From the NCBI GenBank assembly GCA_964036315.1, contig OZ038495.1, positions 30,639,878 through 30,703,877 of the forward strand: a stretch of 64,000 bases of DNA. The letters run 5' to 3'. Below are positions 1 through 10,829 of this stretch, piece after piece; position 1 is the stretch's first letter, and each line of letters starts with the position of its first letter. The stretch is from Acanthosepion esculentum. Its lineage: Eukaryota; Mollusca; Cephalopoda; Sepiida; Sepiidae. A program made the translations under genes and the position numbers. The notes under the pieces were generated by a model, which saw only the letters and a list, made by a program, of their open reading frames with translations, did not search any database and was not told the origin of the DNA.

Positions 1-1
1 T

Positions 2-8
<7 letters not shown>

Positions 9-46
<38 letters not shown>
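9..46. repeat. (TA)n microsatellite
   Basis: Pure TA dinucleotide run at the left end of the window. It abuts a copy of the dispersed family C repeat that follows it. Confidence 0.95.
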
Positions 47-49
<3 letters not shown>

Positions 50-150
50 TTTTATGATTTGCTATATTTATGGCTAAACTGCTCAATATTAGGCATAGAG
101 CGTGAGTAAATATAAGCGTGAACACATGGCCTGAGGACTGCGTTCATGCA
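50..150 (+). repeat. Dispersed repeat family C, copy 1
   Basis: This stretch shares the words gctatatttatgg, ctgctcaatat and agagcgtg with copies near 50,850 and 53,830. All three sit directly beside (TA)n. There is no coding potential. The family is not one I can name. The copy is diverged and its ends are unclear. Confidence 0.55.
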
Positions 151-192
151 TAAACAGAGTAACCCATTTTTGTTAAATTGAGTGTCCAGGCT

Positions 193-205
193 TATATATA
201 TACAC

Positions 206-281
<76 letters not shown>
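193..281. repeat. Compound (TA)n(TG)n microsatellite
   Basis: TA units to about 222 are followed by about 30 TG units ending in a gcacgcgcgcg cap. Open frames across it on the minus strand are only dipeptide readings of the repeat. Confidence 0.95.
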
Positions 282-283
<2 letters not shown>

Positions 284-404
284 ACGCGCGCGAGATCTGG
301 TATTGAATAGACCAAGTACACCTTGAAATAAAAGCTTTGCAAGGAAATATATATATATATATATATGTTTGTGTGTGTGTATATATACATATATATATAT
401 ATAT

Positions 405-422
405 ATAGGATGTAAAATGCAA

Positions 423-470
<48 letters not shown>

Positions 471-488
471 TTGCATTTTACATCCTAT
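405..488. repeat. 84-bp perfect palindrome with (AT)22 core
   Basis: A left arm reading aggatgtaaaatgcaacg is mirrored exactly by cgttgcattttacatcct on the far side of 44 bp of AT. The whole 84 bp is its own reverse complement, so either strand could extrude a long hairpin. The arms are unique-looking sequence rather than repeat units. Confidence 0.9.
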
Positions 489-489
489 C

Positions 490-889
490 CTCTCATTAGT
501 TTATTTTCTTTATATTATTTTCCTTCTTTCATGCTTTTCGCAGTTTGTTTCACTGCCTGCAGATAATATGCAGGAATGCCGAAAAATGGAGTAGATTAGT
601 AAGCGAGAACGTAAAAATATGTAAATATGTGAAAATCGAAATCATTTGCTAACCGCTTTTACAGGAAGTGGAATCTAAAAAGAGAAACAGCTAATAACAT
701 AATTCTTATCATTCCGATACACAAAAAAACGAATTCTTCCCTGTAAGTTTATATGTACATAATTCGATGATTTACAAAAGATTTATTTTATTTTAACATT
801 TGTTTACGGATTTAAGAAAATTGAATATATTTCTATGAGAAAAATGCACCTATTTGTGTGTATGATGAGTTTCTAACTGGAACTTAGAT
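490..889. other. No feature seen
   Basis: AT-rich single-copy-looking DNA with no open frame of note, no tRNA-like boxes and no tandem structure. Confidence 0.6.
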
Positions 890-1012
890 TTTGCACAATT
901 ACGAAAATATGCGACATCTTGTGAGGATCGAACTCACTAATCTGTTGCAATTTTTTTAGCGAGAGAAGCTTGATCGCCATTGCACAACGTTGAGGTGCTC
1001 ATGTAGGTTTGC
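890..1012 (-). repeat. tRNA-derived SINE head, family IV, copy 1
   Basis: On the minus strand the sequence has a box A-like stretch (gtgcaatggcgatcaagc) and, about 40 bases on, a good box B inside gtgagttcgatcctcac. The same layout recurs at 36,345-36,455. It is a tRNA-like retroposon head rather than a tRNA gene, because the acceptor stem does not pair. Confidence 0.6.
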
Positions 1013-1550
1013 ATGTGCTGATACGGTAGGACATTTCAGACTGGGACATTTATGAAAAAATTCGGTTTTTATACAGATTTTATAATATAGTCAATATTTT
1101 CACAATAACTTTGTTTTTCAAGAATAAACATTGGTGCAACGATTCTATTATTTATCTTATCAGAAATGTATTTCACTTTTAGCTGAGAATAACTGTCCGT
1201 TTTAAAATATTAATAATTCTTTTGAGAATATGAGGTTTCATTATGGAAACAAAATAAATGCCGTATAAATTTTTATTTACAAATAATACCCTAAAGTTGT
1301 AATCCAAAGACGAATATTTCCGTTAAGACAATATTGCATGTATATGTGTATTAATTTATTTGTTAATTTAGACTGCATGTTATCCTATAACGTGTTCTTA
1401 AAAACTGATATTTTTAACGTTCTTACTGTTTCATATTTAACCATACTTACCCGAGTTTTGATTCTTTCACACATATTTTGATTAAGAACCGCTTTCTATT
1501 TGCAATATTTACATTGTTCGAATTATTTTCCTATCTTTATTATTATATTC
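1013..1550. other. No feature seen
   Basis: AT-rich DNA without recognisable repeats or coding signal. Confidence 0.5.
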
Positions 1551-1555
1551 ACGTC

Positions 1556-2310
1556 TTTTCGGCCGTTGTATACTCCGGCCTTTTTCATGTGATATGCGTT
1601 AGAATTTCGAAACGAACACTTTAAATGTAATCCAATGACTTGACCCAAAGTGTTATGAGTTCAATAACAGGCCAGAGAAGAGGTGAACAATATATATATA
1701 TATATTTGAGATCTGGTGTAATTATTTACACTATTTACATTGTGCGGACTATTGACCTGTTCTTTCTTATCATATTCGGCCATTGTACTCTCATGTCTTT
1801 TTCATTTGATATGCGTTGGAAAATTCGAACCGAACCCTTTCGAAGTAATCCAGTGACTTGTCTAAAAGTGTTGTGAGTACAATACCAGACCACAGCAGGT
1901 GGGAAACAGACTTGGACAGTTGAGTTTCTCCAAGGACACTTGACCAAGTGGATAAAAGTGTTGGTTGAGGTAATCCAGGATCTACATACAAAGAGATGTG
2001 AGTTGAATACTAGGCTACAGCATACGTGAACAAACATTTGGAGAACTGAGTTATTAAAAATAAAATAACTAAAACGGACATATCCAGAAAAGGCATGACA
2101 CTTGGAACAAGAACAATCTACCCAGTGAACGAAATAAAGTGTTCGAATCGAAATTCCAATGCATATCACCTAAAGAAGAACGGTGCATACAACGGCCGAA
2201 ACGTCCTGAATATGACAATAGAGAGGAGGACAATAGTCCGAACGATGTAAATACTATAAAATATTACAAGGCCTCATCTCAGAATGTAGAAATATATCGT
2301 ATATTCTATT
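1556..2310. mobile_element. S1 SINE inverted pair, diverged subfamily, locus 1
   Basis: There are two minus-strand arm fragments (about 1,556-1,690 and 1,718-1,932), partial duplicates of each other, followed by a plus-strand arm (about 1,935-2,310). The plus arm has a tRNA-like box A (ccaagtggataaaagtgttgg), a box B-like gtgagttgaatac, and the family tail acaacggccgaaacg followed by gacaatagtccgaa. The minus arms carry the reverse complement, so the heads face each other. A (TA)n stretch separates the two minus pieces. Open frames here are incidental. Confidence 0.8.
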
Positions 2311-2339
2311 TTCATTTAACTCTTTTTGACATAATATAA

Positions 2340-2565
2340 AGGGTGTTTCATTAAGACGGATCATAATCAGCAGTAAATAAATAAGTGTTTTTGCTGAAAA
2401 TTTATTTATTTTTCTTTTGGGTCACGTTATATAAGTCATAGCAATTATGTGTAAAAAAATAATATTGCCCAAATATCCGCCAAATTTGAAAGATAAAGAA
2501 AAAAATTCATTAGGTGCTTAAACTTAATTCACATTTAAAATTGGTCGACGTTATTGAAACACCCT
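2340..2565. mobile_element. Short TIR element (MITE-like)
   Basis: The ends are agggtgtttcattaa on the left and ttattgaaacaccct on the right, about 15-bp inverted termini with one mismatch around a 226-bp AT-rich non-coding body. Ends of the form GGGTGT are common in mariner-like elements. The immediate flanks do not show a clear TA duplication, so the superfamily is open. Confidence 0.55.
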
Positions 2566-3130
2566 CTACAAGTTATCTATTTTAGTGACATCCATAGGGC
2601 AGGGTTCATTCGTTTAATTTGATGTTTTTGAAAATGTTTACTGGAAGGTGACTGAAAGTCGACTTAAGACTTTGAAAGAGTATTCATTTGTAAGAATATA
2701 TTATTTAGGTTGAAGCTTCTGAGATTTTTTTTTACCCGTCCCGACATCTTCCAAAAATATTTGTTTTCGTTGTTTCTTTTTATTTATCTTCACACAAATA
2801 TCATTAAAATAGAACTATAAATTTACAGCCTACAATCACTGACCAGTGAGAAATGGATAAAATCAGTCACCTCTAATTACATTACCTGTCCAGAAAGGAA
2901 AAGGAAAAAAGTTGGTTAGTCTCAAAGCCAAAATTAAATGGAATCATCAAAGAATCCGACGGACAAATATTACCGTACATTTAAGAAAGGATCGGATTTC
3001 GTCGAAATGTTTTTCTTTGATAAATTCCAAATGATATTGCCAGGAGAATTAATTCTTTTGAGAGTTCGATTCTCACATACTGCTCTATATTTTCCTACTG
3101 TGGCAGGCAATGTTGAATATTTACATATAC

Positions 3131-3495
3131 ATGGTGCCCATAATGTTCGTGTGCACTTTAAGAAATGTATAACTTCATTTGTATTTGCGATAGAAATAAT
3201 CTGTAAAAAATGTTATAAAGTTTAATGTACCTAGTTTTAAGTATAGCTTAAATAACTAATGTGATTTCAGCCATTACTGTAAATCAGTTGGCAAACGTTT
3301 TCCGTAAACTGCAAAATCGTATTACCCTTTGTATTGCTAATGATGGAGGACATGTGGAAACTTAAATAAAATTTCAATAAAACATTAAAAAATATAGATT
3401 TACTTCTTTCTAATCCTTTTTACAAATTATTTCAATTGCAAATACAAAAAAAGTTATAAATTTTTTAAAGTCCACACGAACTTTATGGACACCCT
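3131..3495. mobile_element. Internally deleted mariner-like element
   Basis: Inverted termini about 90 bp long face each other. The left end has cataatgttcgtgtgcacttt and runs on to atttgcgatagaaataat; the right end carries the reverse complement with about 80-85% identity and closes in ggacaccct. Between them the plus strand still encodes a decayed transposase C-terminus reading roughly VFRKLQNRITLCIANDGGHVE, the final helix and GGH motif of the IS630/mariner-type transposases. An open frame starting at 2,938 runs into the left end by chance. Confidence 0.7.
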
Positions 3496-4495
3496 ATATA
3501 TTAATATTTATTTATTTACAACATAAAGGAAATAATTTAATTCCATAATAAAATATAACACACTTAATTAAATTACTGAAATATTTCTGATAAAACCTGA
3601 TATTACAGGATGAAATTTGTATGCTGTATTAAATCTGAAAAAGTTATAAATTATTGTTAGTTAAAACATATTTCCATAATGAAGTCCTAGTTAATATATA
3701 TTAAAATCTGTGTGGTGGTAATCATGTCTGCTTGTTGATTCCATTTCGTTTTTAAAGTTAATGAAAAAATAAGCGTTGATTTAGTTCAGTGAGGTGAGTT
3801 CCATTATTACCTGTTTAAGATATGAAGCAATCATGTAAATTGGAATAAAAATAGAAAAAAAAAACATTTTTATTATAAAATTTTCCAACTAAATTTATTT
3901 ACTTCACGTTAAATACATTAATGTCCGATGAAGTTTAAACTCTTCTGAAAAATTGCACTAGCCATTTGGGTTTGGCATTTTGCAGAAGGGCGATAGCGTA
4001 GCACAATTTTCTCGAATAATCCTTCCGGCATTTTGATTATTCTTTCAACTGACTTACCATTCCAGTTTCCACATTCCACGCGATTTTTTTTCTCGCTCTC
4101 AAATTTTCTCCCTGATGTATTTTTCTTCTTTACTATATTGTTTTCGTATTCTTTCTTGCGACATCTCAAAGGGGATTCTGTTCAAGCGAGGTAAACAGTC
4201 ACCATGCCATGCTCCGTAAATAAGAGTCTCTCTTATGATGCGTAAAAATACAAAACAATTCCCTACCCTCGACTGAGTAAAACTGAAAACGATCCAAAAA
4301 TAAACCGAATGCGATCTTCGAAACACTTTCATGAATATTATATAATAAGAGATCACTGCTAGTTTTGGTAATTGCATTTTATCCTGATTTTTATTTCTTT
4401 CGAAGGTAGGAGTTGAATGACAATGCAGCACCAAACGTTGCGACATCGTGCCACAAGTGTGCATTTCTTTCTAACTTTCACGTAATGCTATTCCA
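3496..4495. other. No recognised feature
   Basis: AT-rich DNA. Two minus-strand open frames of 83 and 121 codons overlap at 3,918-4,464, but neither resembles a family I know and their composition is that of the surrounding DNA. Confidence 0.5.
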
Positions 4496-4499
4496 ATAA

Positions 4500-4501
4500 A
4501 G

Positions 4502-4567
<66 letters not shown>

Positions 4568-4664
4568 TCTCATCCTATCTGTCTATTTTTTTTAAAGTAT
4601 CTGATTATGTTCCTATCTATCTATCGATCGATCTACCTGTCTGTTCTCAGCTGACTATGCTCGC

Positions 4665-4731
<67 letters not shown>

Positions 4732-4775
4732 CTTCTGCCTCACTGTTCTCAGTTACGTATGTTCGCATCTATCTA
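4500..4775. repeat. (TATC)n block with interspersed spacers
   Basis: There are two long TATC runs (about 4,500-4,564 and 4,664-4,731). The spacers repeat a motif of the form ctgttctcag..tatg.tcgcatctat three times, so the block is a higher-order tandem array. Confidence 0.95.
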
Positions 4776-4889
4776 TCTGTGCTCGTAATTAACAAACATA
4801 TGTTGAACGTGGCTTTTAATCTGACCTGTATTAAAATTCAGTGTATTACATTCAATGCCTCGAAAATCAAATATTTGCATTTCGTCCAT

Positions 4890-5045
4890 GCCGATCGAAC
4901 CCAGTACCAACACCACGCTAGCAGTGTGCACCTACGAGTGACAGAGTTAAACCACCTCTTAATTGGTGTTGTTCCGGGGTCAACCCTGGCCCGAGGTGGT
5001 TCCAGCTATGGGCGAATAGTGAACCCTAAATCGAAAACAATACTC
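4890..5045 (-). repeat. Dispersed repeat with tRNA-like box B, copy 1
   Basis: On the minus strand this contains ccatagctggaacc, then a gac-cccgg-aacaacaccaatta stretch, then a box B-like gggttcgatcggc. A second copy lies on the plus strand at 45,255-45,405. Both lie next to GATA/TATC repeats, which may be the 3' tail. No coding content. Confidence 0.5.
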
Positions 5046-5145
5046 TATGAAAATGTAAAATTCATATTTATAGTCAATTAATTATCATTAATAAACTTTA
5101 TCCGTAGGTGGAGTCGTGCAAATGCGTTCAGAATCTTTAGATTTC

Positions 5146-5482
5146 AGCATTAAATAACCCATAGAGGTGTTGATATGCCGCTAAACAAAATCAACCAAAC
5201 AACATGAAAGAACGCTTCCATGACTTTAATCTGTATAATGTCCTACAATTTCTTAAAGAAATCCAACTGTATTCCAAAGTATAACTTCAGCAAAACTGAA
5301 ACATCACATATATGTCCACAGAAAAATGTATATCCACGAAAGCAAATTATCATCTACCAGGTATCCAATTTTGAAGGCAGGATAACGTCTATCATATATT
5401 TATTACTTGAAATCTCCCAAGAAAATTGAATTTAGGCATTAAATGACCCATAAGGATTTGATATGCCGTTAAGCAAACAAAT
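5146..5482 (+). repeat. Diverged direct duplication
   Basis: A block around 5,146-5,193 containing gatatgccgctaaacaaa recurs at 5,433-5,482 as gatatgccgttaagcaaa, offset by about 287 bp. The DNA between shows no recognised gene. Confidence 0.5.
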
Positions 5483-5658
5483 TATAAGTCATTCATTCAA
5501 GATACGCGCGCTACTGCTTTCTCTGTTTTTTTCTATACATGGCATTCTCTAGCAATTATTCGTGTTTAAGTCTAATTAAGAACAGTTAACATTCCGTTCT
5601 ATTTACTTTTTTGAATGTGGTCTATTGTTGCTGAGAAAATGTCTTTATTCTGTTGATA

Positions 5659-5675
5659 TTATTATTATTATTATT

Positions 5676-5708
<33 letters not shown>

Positions 5709-5710
5709 GA
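5659..5710. repeat. (TTA)n(TTG)n microsatellite
   Basis: Six or more TTA units pass directly into eleven or so TTG units. Confidence 0.9.
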
Positions 5711-5714
5711 GGCG

Positions 5715-6384
5715 AAGTTAGAAATGCCTAAATGCCGGGTGACTCAATCTTCTGAGACGCACTCTGTCCCCCATGCATCTAGATGTGATATCCAAACAAA
5801 TTTGGCTGGTTCATCATTCAAACTTTAAACAAATCTTCCCGACACGCGTTCATACAACCAATCAGTGTTCAGGGCTGTACTATGGGCAGGGCTGGATTAT
5901 CCAATATACTAGTATTGGCTGCGGCCTTGGCCCCATCAAGCTTTGTTATAATACTGGTAATAAAAAAAAATCTGGTTTTAACATGGCTGTGATGAAGTAT
6001 GGGCTTATTTGGTTTGTATAAATCAAAAATAGTGCTATTACTTAAATAATATTTTTTATTGACAAACAAAAGATAGCTATTCTAGTTTATTTAAAGAATT
6101 TCGAATACGCTTACTTCAGGCTATGTAAATGTCGCTAAAATATATCATGAGTAAAAAATATTCAAGACGGGTGCAGGGGAGTACTCCGTCTGAGAGGCTG
6201 GTATAATTTCATTAACCTAAGGTCTGCAAAAGGGTATAATCCGGCCATGAGTGTGAGTCAGCAACGAGCGGATTGCCCAACTGGTTAAGATCAGGAAAAT
6301 CGATTATCCTGAACGCTATAATTATTGCAGCTTATTTTAATCTACCAAGTGAAGATACATCAAATCAGTTAAGATAAGAATTCA

Positions 6385-6385
<1 letters not shown>
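5715..6385. other. No recognised feature
   Basis: Moderately AT-rich DNA with overlapping short open frames on both strands at 5,773-6,069 that match nothing I know. Confidence 0.45.

Positions 6386-6462
<77 letters not shown>
6386..6462. repeat. (AT)n microsatellite
   Basis: About 38 uninterrupted AT units just downstream, in the minus-strand sense, of the RLE-LINE copy A tail. Confidence 0.95.
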
Positions 6463-6465
<3 letters not shown>

Positions 6466-7925
6466 GCATATTATTATTATTAATAATGTTGTTGTTTTTA
6501 TTGTTTTTTATTGTTTGGTGCATACTCATTGTTTGTGGATTTTGACCACAGACCTCAGGTCAAAAATGGCATCATGGCAATTTCCACTGAGCAGTTTTGA
6601 AAATAAAATCGGACATGTTTTACATAGATAAATCCCTTCAAAAGTTGTGTCCTGAACGTGTGAGTACAATTTTTTGTATTTTCTTAAGGCTTCGTCAATC
6701 AGGGATACCTTCATTGATTTTTTTTGGAAATAGGGCTCCAAATACAACTGGAATTGTTAATGTCCTCAAGCGCCACATTTTTTAGATATTGATGTCAAAG
6801 CCATTGTATTTTGATAGATTTTTTTAAGATCTTCGAAGATACACTGTTGTCTACAGAGACTGCCATGACAGTAAGAGGCAAACGTAGTCTTTACGGACTC
6901 TAATCTCGATGCCAGTGCGATTATATTTGATTGTTCTATATGTGTGTTTTGTAAAGCCATATAAAATTGTTACAAGTCATATCTCCGAAAACGTATCTGG
7001 GTGGTGTTCATACCAATTTCTTACAGTTCCCTTTCCGTAAGTGTTGCGGAATGGTCAATTGTTTCGGGATATTTATCACAGAATCTGCATTTTGGACTAA
7101 CACAATTTATCAGCATATGTGGTTGGTAATTTCTACTTAGCAAGCATTTGTCCTCTGCAGCAAGAATGAAGTCTTCCCTTTCAGCTTTTAACCCTGCACT
7201 AGCTAGCTACTGATGGGTATGGGGTTTGTCTACGTAAGCTTGTTTCGTGTGGGCAGAGTTTTGACCGTGAAGAGGTTTATCTTGCCATCGTTTCTGTATC
7301 TAGAATGTTACATTTGCCTTTGCTTTCTTTTTTTAAGTATTTTGCAGCTTCGTCGGTGTAGTATGTTTATTTGTATTTCTGCACCCATTTGAAACTCCAT
7401 TTTGGAATTTGTTGGCTTCCTTTATTACTAAATAAAGTCGCTTACTACTTTCATGTTCTTTGACAACAGATCCTCATCAAGTCTTCTGTAGTTTCTAGAT
7501 ATATTTGAAGGCCAGTTTTTGTAGATTTTTAAGACAGTTCTACTTGAATAATCCTCTGCGCCCTTCGGACCTGGGCACAAACAGACGATCAACATCAGAT
7601 TTGGGATAATACATGCCGTTGCTGGTGAGCGGAATTCTCCTTTTTGCGTCCATACGCTTAAAGTCAGCTATGGTCCAGTTAAGAATGTTGGAACTGTGTT
7701 GCACCACAGAGAGGGCCAAGTTGTTTATGGCTGATATTCTCTTTTTGAATTCAACTCGTTATTCAGTACCAAATGCACACTCCTGTCGTACTCCTTTCTT
7801 AACTTCTACTTCATTTGCGTATGCTCTATTCGATCTCTTTCGCTAATTCCTAGGTACCTATAGGCTTCTTCTTGTTCCCGTCCCCTAATCTTTGTGCCAA
7901 AAACTAAATCTATTGAGTGTATTAC
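6466..7925 (-). pseudogene. RLE-type LINE, copy A (3' portion, decayed)
   Basis: The minus strand encodes the C-terminal part of a non-LTR retrotransposon polyprotein in broken frames. From the 5' side, pieces read EEAYRYLGISERDRIEH, RISAINNLALSVVQHS..ILNWTIADFKRMD, SNGMYYPKSDVDRLFVPRSEG, then a zinc knuckle CRFCDKYPETIDH, then a decayed endonuclease region ending near 6,526. The YRYLGI and DVDRL.VPR.EGGRGL words are typical of LINE thumb/linker regions, and a C-terminal CCHC followed by RPD..D is the layout of R2/R4/NeSL-class LINEs with a restriction-like endonuclease. The 3' end leads into a short (AAT)n stretch at 6,469-6,485. Everything 5' of the thumb is missing. This is the longest of the four neighbouring copies and carries several frameshifts and stops. 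Confidence 0.85.
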
Positions 7926-7930
7926 TGTAA

Positions 7931-7947
7931 TTCTTCTTCTTCTTCTT

Positions 7948-7978
<31 letters not shown>

Positions 7979-7983
7979 TTATT

Positions 7984-8014
<31 letters not shown>

Positions 8015-8031
8015 TTATTATTATTATTTCC
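7931..8031. repeat. (CTT)n(ATT)n microsatellite, probable LINE tail
   Basis: About 15 CTT units pass into about 17 ATT units. On the minus strand this is (AAT)n(AAG)n directly following the 3' end of LINE copy B, so the ATT part is probably that copy's tail. Confidence 0.9.
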
Positions 8032-9024
8032 TTTGATATCTGGCGTTTACACATTTCTTTCCGGGTCCCGCCCAGGGACCTAAGGTTAGAAATGGCATCA
8101 TGACACTTTCCACTGCAAAAAAAAAAATTAAAAAAATAATTACATAGATAAAGCCCTTCGTAAAATGTGGGCTGTACTTGTCAGAACATTTTTTTGTATC
8201 GCTTTGAGGCATAGACTTCCAGGGATCGCTTCAATCAGCATACTGGAATCTTTTCCAACCAGTCCAAGGGCTCCAACTACAACAGGAATTGTTGATGTTC
8301 CCATGTGCCACATTTTTGAGATTTCTATTTCAAGGTCCTTGTATTTTGACAGTTTTTCGAATATCTTCAAAGATACCTTGCAATCTGCAGGGACTACCAT
8401 ATCAATAAGGAGGCACTTATTTTGTTTGTGGTCTTTAATAACAATGTCTGGGCGGTTGGCTTTGATTGTTCTGTCAGTGTGTATTGTGTAGTCCCATAGA
8501 ATTGTAACAGGTCCTATCTCCGTAATCGGGTCAGGGTGGTGTGCGTACCAATTTCTTCCAGTTTCCTTCCCATAGGAGTTGCAAATTTTCCAGTGCAGAT
8601 ATTGGCCCACTCTGTCATGCCGGGTTTTATATTCAGTGGGTGCCAATATCGTGCAACCTGATATAAGATGATCAATGGTTTCTGGGTATTTGTCACAGAA
8701 TCTGCATCTTGGGCTAACACAGTATTTTAGAATATGTGCTTCATAATTCCTAGTTAACAAGCATTGGTCTTGTGCAGCAATGATAAAACCCTCAGATTCA
8801 CCTTTCAACCCTGCACTACGTAGCTACTGATTGGTGCGGTTTTTGTCTACGTCAGCTTGTTTGGTACGGGCAGAGTATTGGCCATGGAGCGGCTTATTTT
8901 GCCATTGTTTCTTTATCTGGTCGGTCGCATTTCTCTTTGCATTCTTTTTTAAGTTTTTTGCAGCTTCAGCCGGTGTACAGTGATGTATTTGAATTTCTGT
9001 GCCCATTTGAAGCTCCTTTTTGAT
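8032..9024 (-). pseudogene. RLE-type LINE, copy B (best preserved C-terminus)
   Basis: An open minus-strand frame at 8,140-8,808 (222 codons) carries the whole C-terminal module. It starts with EGFIIAAQDQCLLTRNY, then the zinc knuckle CRFCDKYPETIDHLISGC (CX2CX8HX4C) at residues 36-53, then RHDRVGQYLHWKIC, then [10 protein letters not shown] and CLLIDMVVPAD (the RPD..D acidic pair expected of a restriction-like endonuclease), then KYKDLEIEISKMW and [12 protein letters not shown], ending in TAHILRRALSM. Upstream sequence to about 9,024 continues the same protein in another frame (EIQIHHCTPAEAAKNLKK, GQYSARTKQADVDKNR). The reverse transcriptase domain itself is absent. An A-rich insertion lies in the 3' UTR near 8,118-8,140. 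The element is dead but recent enough to keep a 222-codon frame. Confidence 0.9.
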
Positions 9025-9038
9025 TATTATTATTATTA

Positions 9039-9097
<59 letters not shown>
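9024..9097. repeat. (ATT)n microsatellite between LINE copies
   Basis: About 24 ATT units lie exactly between the 5' break of copy B and the 3' end of copy C. On the minus strand it reads as an (AAT)n tail of copy C. Confidence 0.95.
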
Positions 9098-9698
9098 TCC
9101 TTTGGTTTCTGTTTCATACATATTTCCTTCCGGGTCCTAACTAGAAATCTAAGTTCATAAATGGCTTCATGACATTTTCCACTGATCATGTTCGTAACAA
9201 AAATGCTAAAAAGATTTTACATGGCTAAAGCTCTTCGTAATGTGTGAGCTTTACTTGTGAGTACAATGTATTTTCTATTTCTTTTAGGCATCGACTAACA
9301 GGAATCCTTTCAATGAGTCCATCGGACCCTTTTCCAATCAATCCGGGAGCTCCAACAGCAACTGAAATTATTGTCCTCATGTGTCACATATTTTAGATTT
9401 CGCTTCAAGATCCTTGTACTTTGATAGTTTTTTGAAGATCTTCAAAGATACATAACAGTCTGCCGGAACTGTCTTGTCAGTAAGAAGGCATATTCCCTTT
9501 TTGTCGTATCTGATAACGAGGTCTGCGCGATTAGATTTGATTGTTCTGTATTTGTCTATTGTAAAGTTCAATAAAATTGTTACAGGTCCTATGACTGTAA
9601 CCGGGTTGGTTTCATACCAAATACATTCAGTTTTCATTACGCAAAAGATGCATATTTTCCAATGCATATATTGGCTCACATTGCCGTATCAGTTTTTA
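9098..9698 (-). pseudogene. RLE-type LINE, copy C (short 3' fragment)
   Basis: A minus-strand frame at 9,377-9,679 reads MSQYMHWKICIFC, then NRADLVIRYDKKGICLLTD (the RPD motif has become RAD) and VSLKIFKKLSKYKDLEAKSK, the same endonuclease region as copy B from the HWK motif onward. Its 3' UTR begins at 9,098 with the shared words cctttggtttctg and ttccttccgggtcc. The 5' break is in an (ATT)n run. Confidence 0.85.
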
Positions 9699-9787
<89 letters not shown>

Positions 9788-9815
9788 ATATTATTATTAT
9801 TATTATTATTATATT
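9699..9815. repeat. (ATT)n microsatellite between LINE copies
   Basis: Roughly 37 ATT units with two interruptions (near 9,757 and 9,787), between the 5' break of copy C and the 3' end of copy D. Confidence 0.95.
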
Positions 9816-9902
9816 TATTTTGATTTTTGGTGCGTTCACATTTCTTTCCGGGTCTTGCCCAGAGACCGAAGGTTAGAAATGGCATCATGACATTTTCTTC
9901 TG

Positions 9903-9979
<77 letters not shown>

Positions 9980-9980
9980 A

Positions 9981-10066
<86 letters not shown>

Positions 10067-10776
10067 CCTTCGTAAGGTGTGGGCTGTACTCGTGAAAACA
10101 ATTCTTTTCGTATTTCTTTAAGGCAAGGGCTTCCAGTAATCCCTTCAATTAATCTACTGGAATATCTTCCAACCAATCCGAGGGCTCCAACTACAACGGA
10201 GATTGTTGATGTTCCCATGTGCCACTTTTTTGAGATTTCGATTTTTATGTCCTTGTATTTTGATAGATTTTTTAAGATCTTCAAAGATACATTGCAGTCC
10301 GCAGGGACTTCCCTATCAATAAGTAGGAACTTGTTTTGTTTGCGATCTCTAATAACAATGTCTGGGCGGTTAGCTTTGATTGTTCTGTCTGTGTGTATTG
10401 TGTTGTTCCATAAAAAGCTGAAAGATTGTTTCTGGGCATTTATCATTGAACCTACATTTTGGGCTAACACAATATTTTAGTATGTGTCCTTGATAAATTC
10501 TAGTTAACAAGCACTGATCCTGTGCAGCAAGGATAAAACCTTCCGTTTCAGCTTTTAACCCTGCACTTCGTAGCCACTGATGGATACGGGGCTTGTCTAG
10601 ATCAGCTTGTTTGGTATGGGCAGCGTATTGGAGCGGTTTATCTTGCCATTTTTTCTGTATCTGGTCGGTAACATTTGTTTTTGTTTTCTTTTTGATGTAT
10701 TTTGCAGCTTCAATCGGTTTATTTTTCTTTACTTGTATTTCTGCATCGATTTGAAACTTGTGAACATGTTGGCTTC
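9816..10776 (-). pseudogene. RLE-type LINE, copy D with internal (TA)n and a deletion
   Basis: Minus-strand frames carry [33 protein letters not shown] (second knuckle Cys changed to Asn), then a jump straight to [52 protein letters not shown] and [15 protein letters not shown] residues. Compared with copy B about 220 bp are deleted between the knuckle and the endonuclease. A long (TA)n tract (9,905-10,061) replaces part of the 3' region where copy B reads acatagataaagcc. The 5' break at about 10,776 enters another (ATT)n run. Confidence 0.85.
9905..10061. repeat. (TA)n microsatellite inside LINE copy D
   Basis: Two long AT runs are separated by tgtatatatgtgta near 9,977-9,990. The tract is inside the 3' part of the LINE copy, so it expanded after or during that insertion. 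Confidence 0.95.
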
Positions 10777-10828
<52 letters not shown>

Positions 10829-10829
10829 G
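10777..10829. repeat. (ATT)n microsatellite
   Basis: About 17 ATT units at the 5' break of LINE copy D. Confidence 0.95.

Noticed and set aside
52..566. Three open frames of 65-112 codons
   Set aside because: They are IYIY/THTH readings of TA and TG repeats.
890..1012. Functional tRNA gene
   Set aside because: Boxes A and B are present but the acceptor and anticodon stems do not pair.
2938..3225. 95-codon frame as a host gene
   Set aside because: It runs into the terminal repeat of a mariner-like element and has no recognisable motif.
4500..4775. CRISPR-like regular spacing in the TATC block
   Set aside because: The units are tetranucleotides, spacers are near-identical, and the DNA is eukaryotic.
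5870..5960. hAT-like end (gcagggctggattatcc)
   Set aside because: No matching inverted end or 8-bp duplication was found.
7806..8103. Frames rich in Arg/Leu/Ile homopolymers
   Set aside because: Readings of (CTT)n and (ATT)n, not protein.
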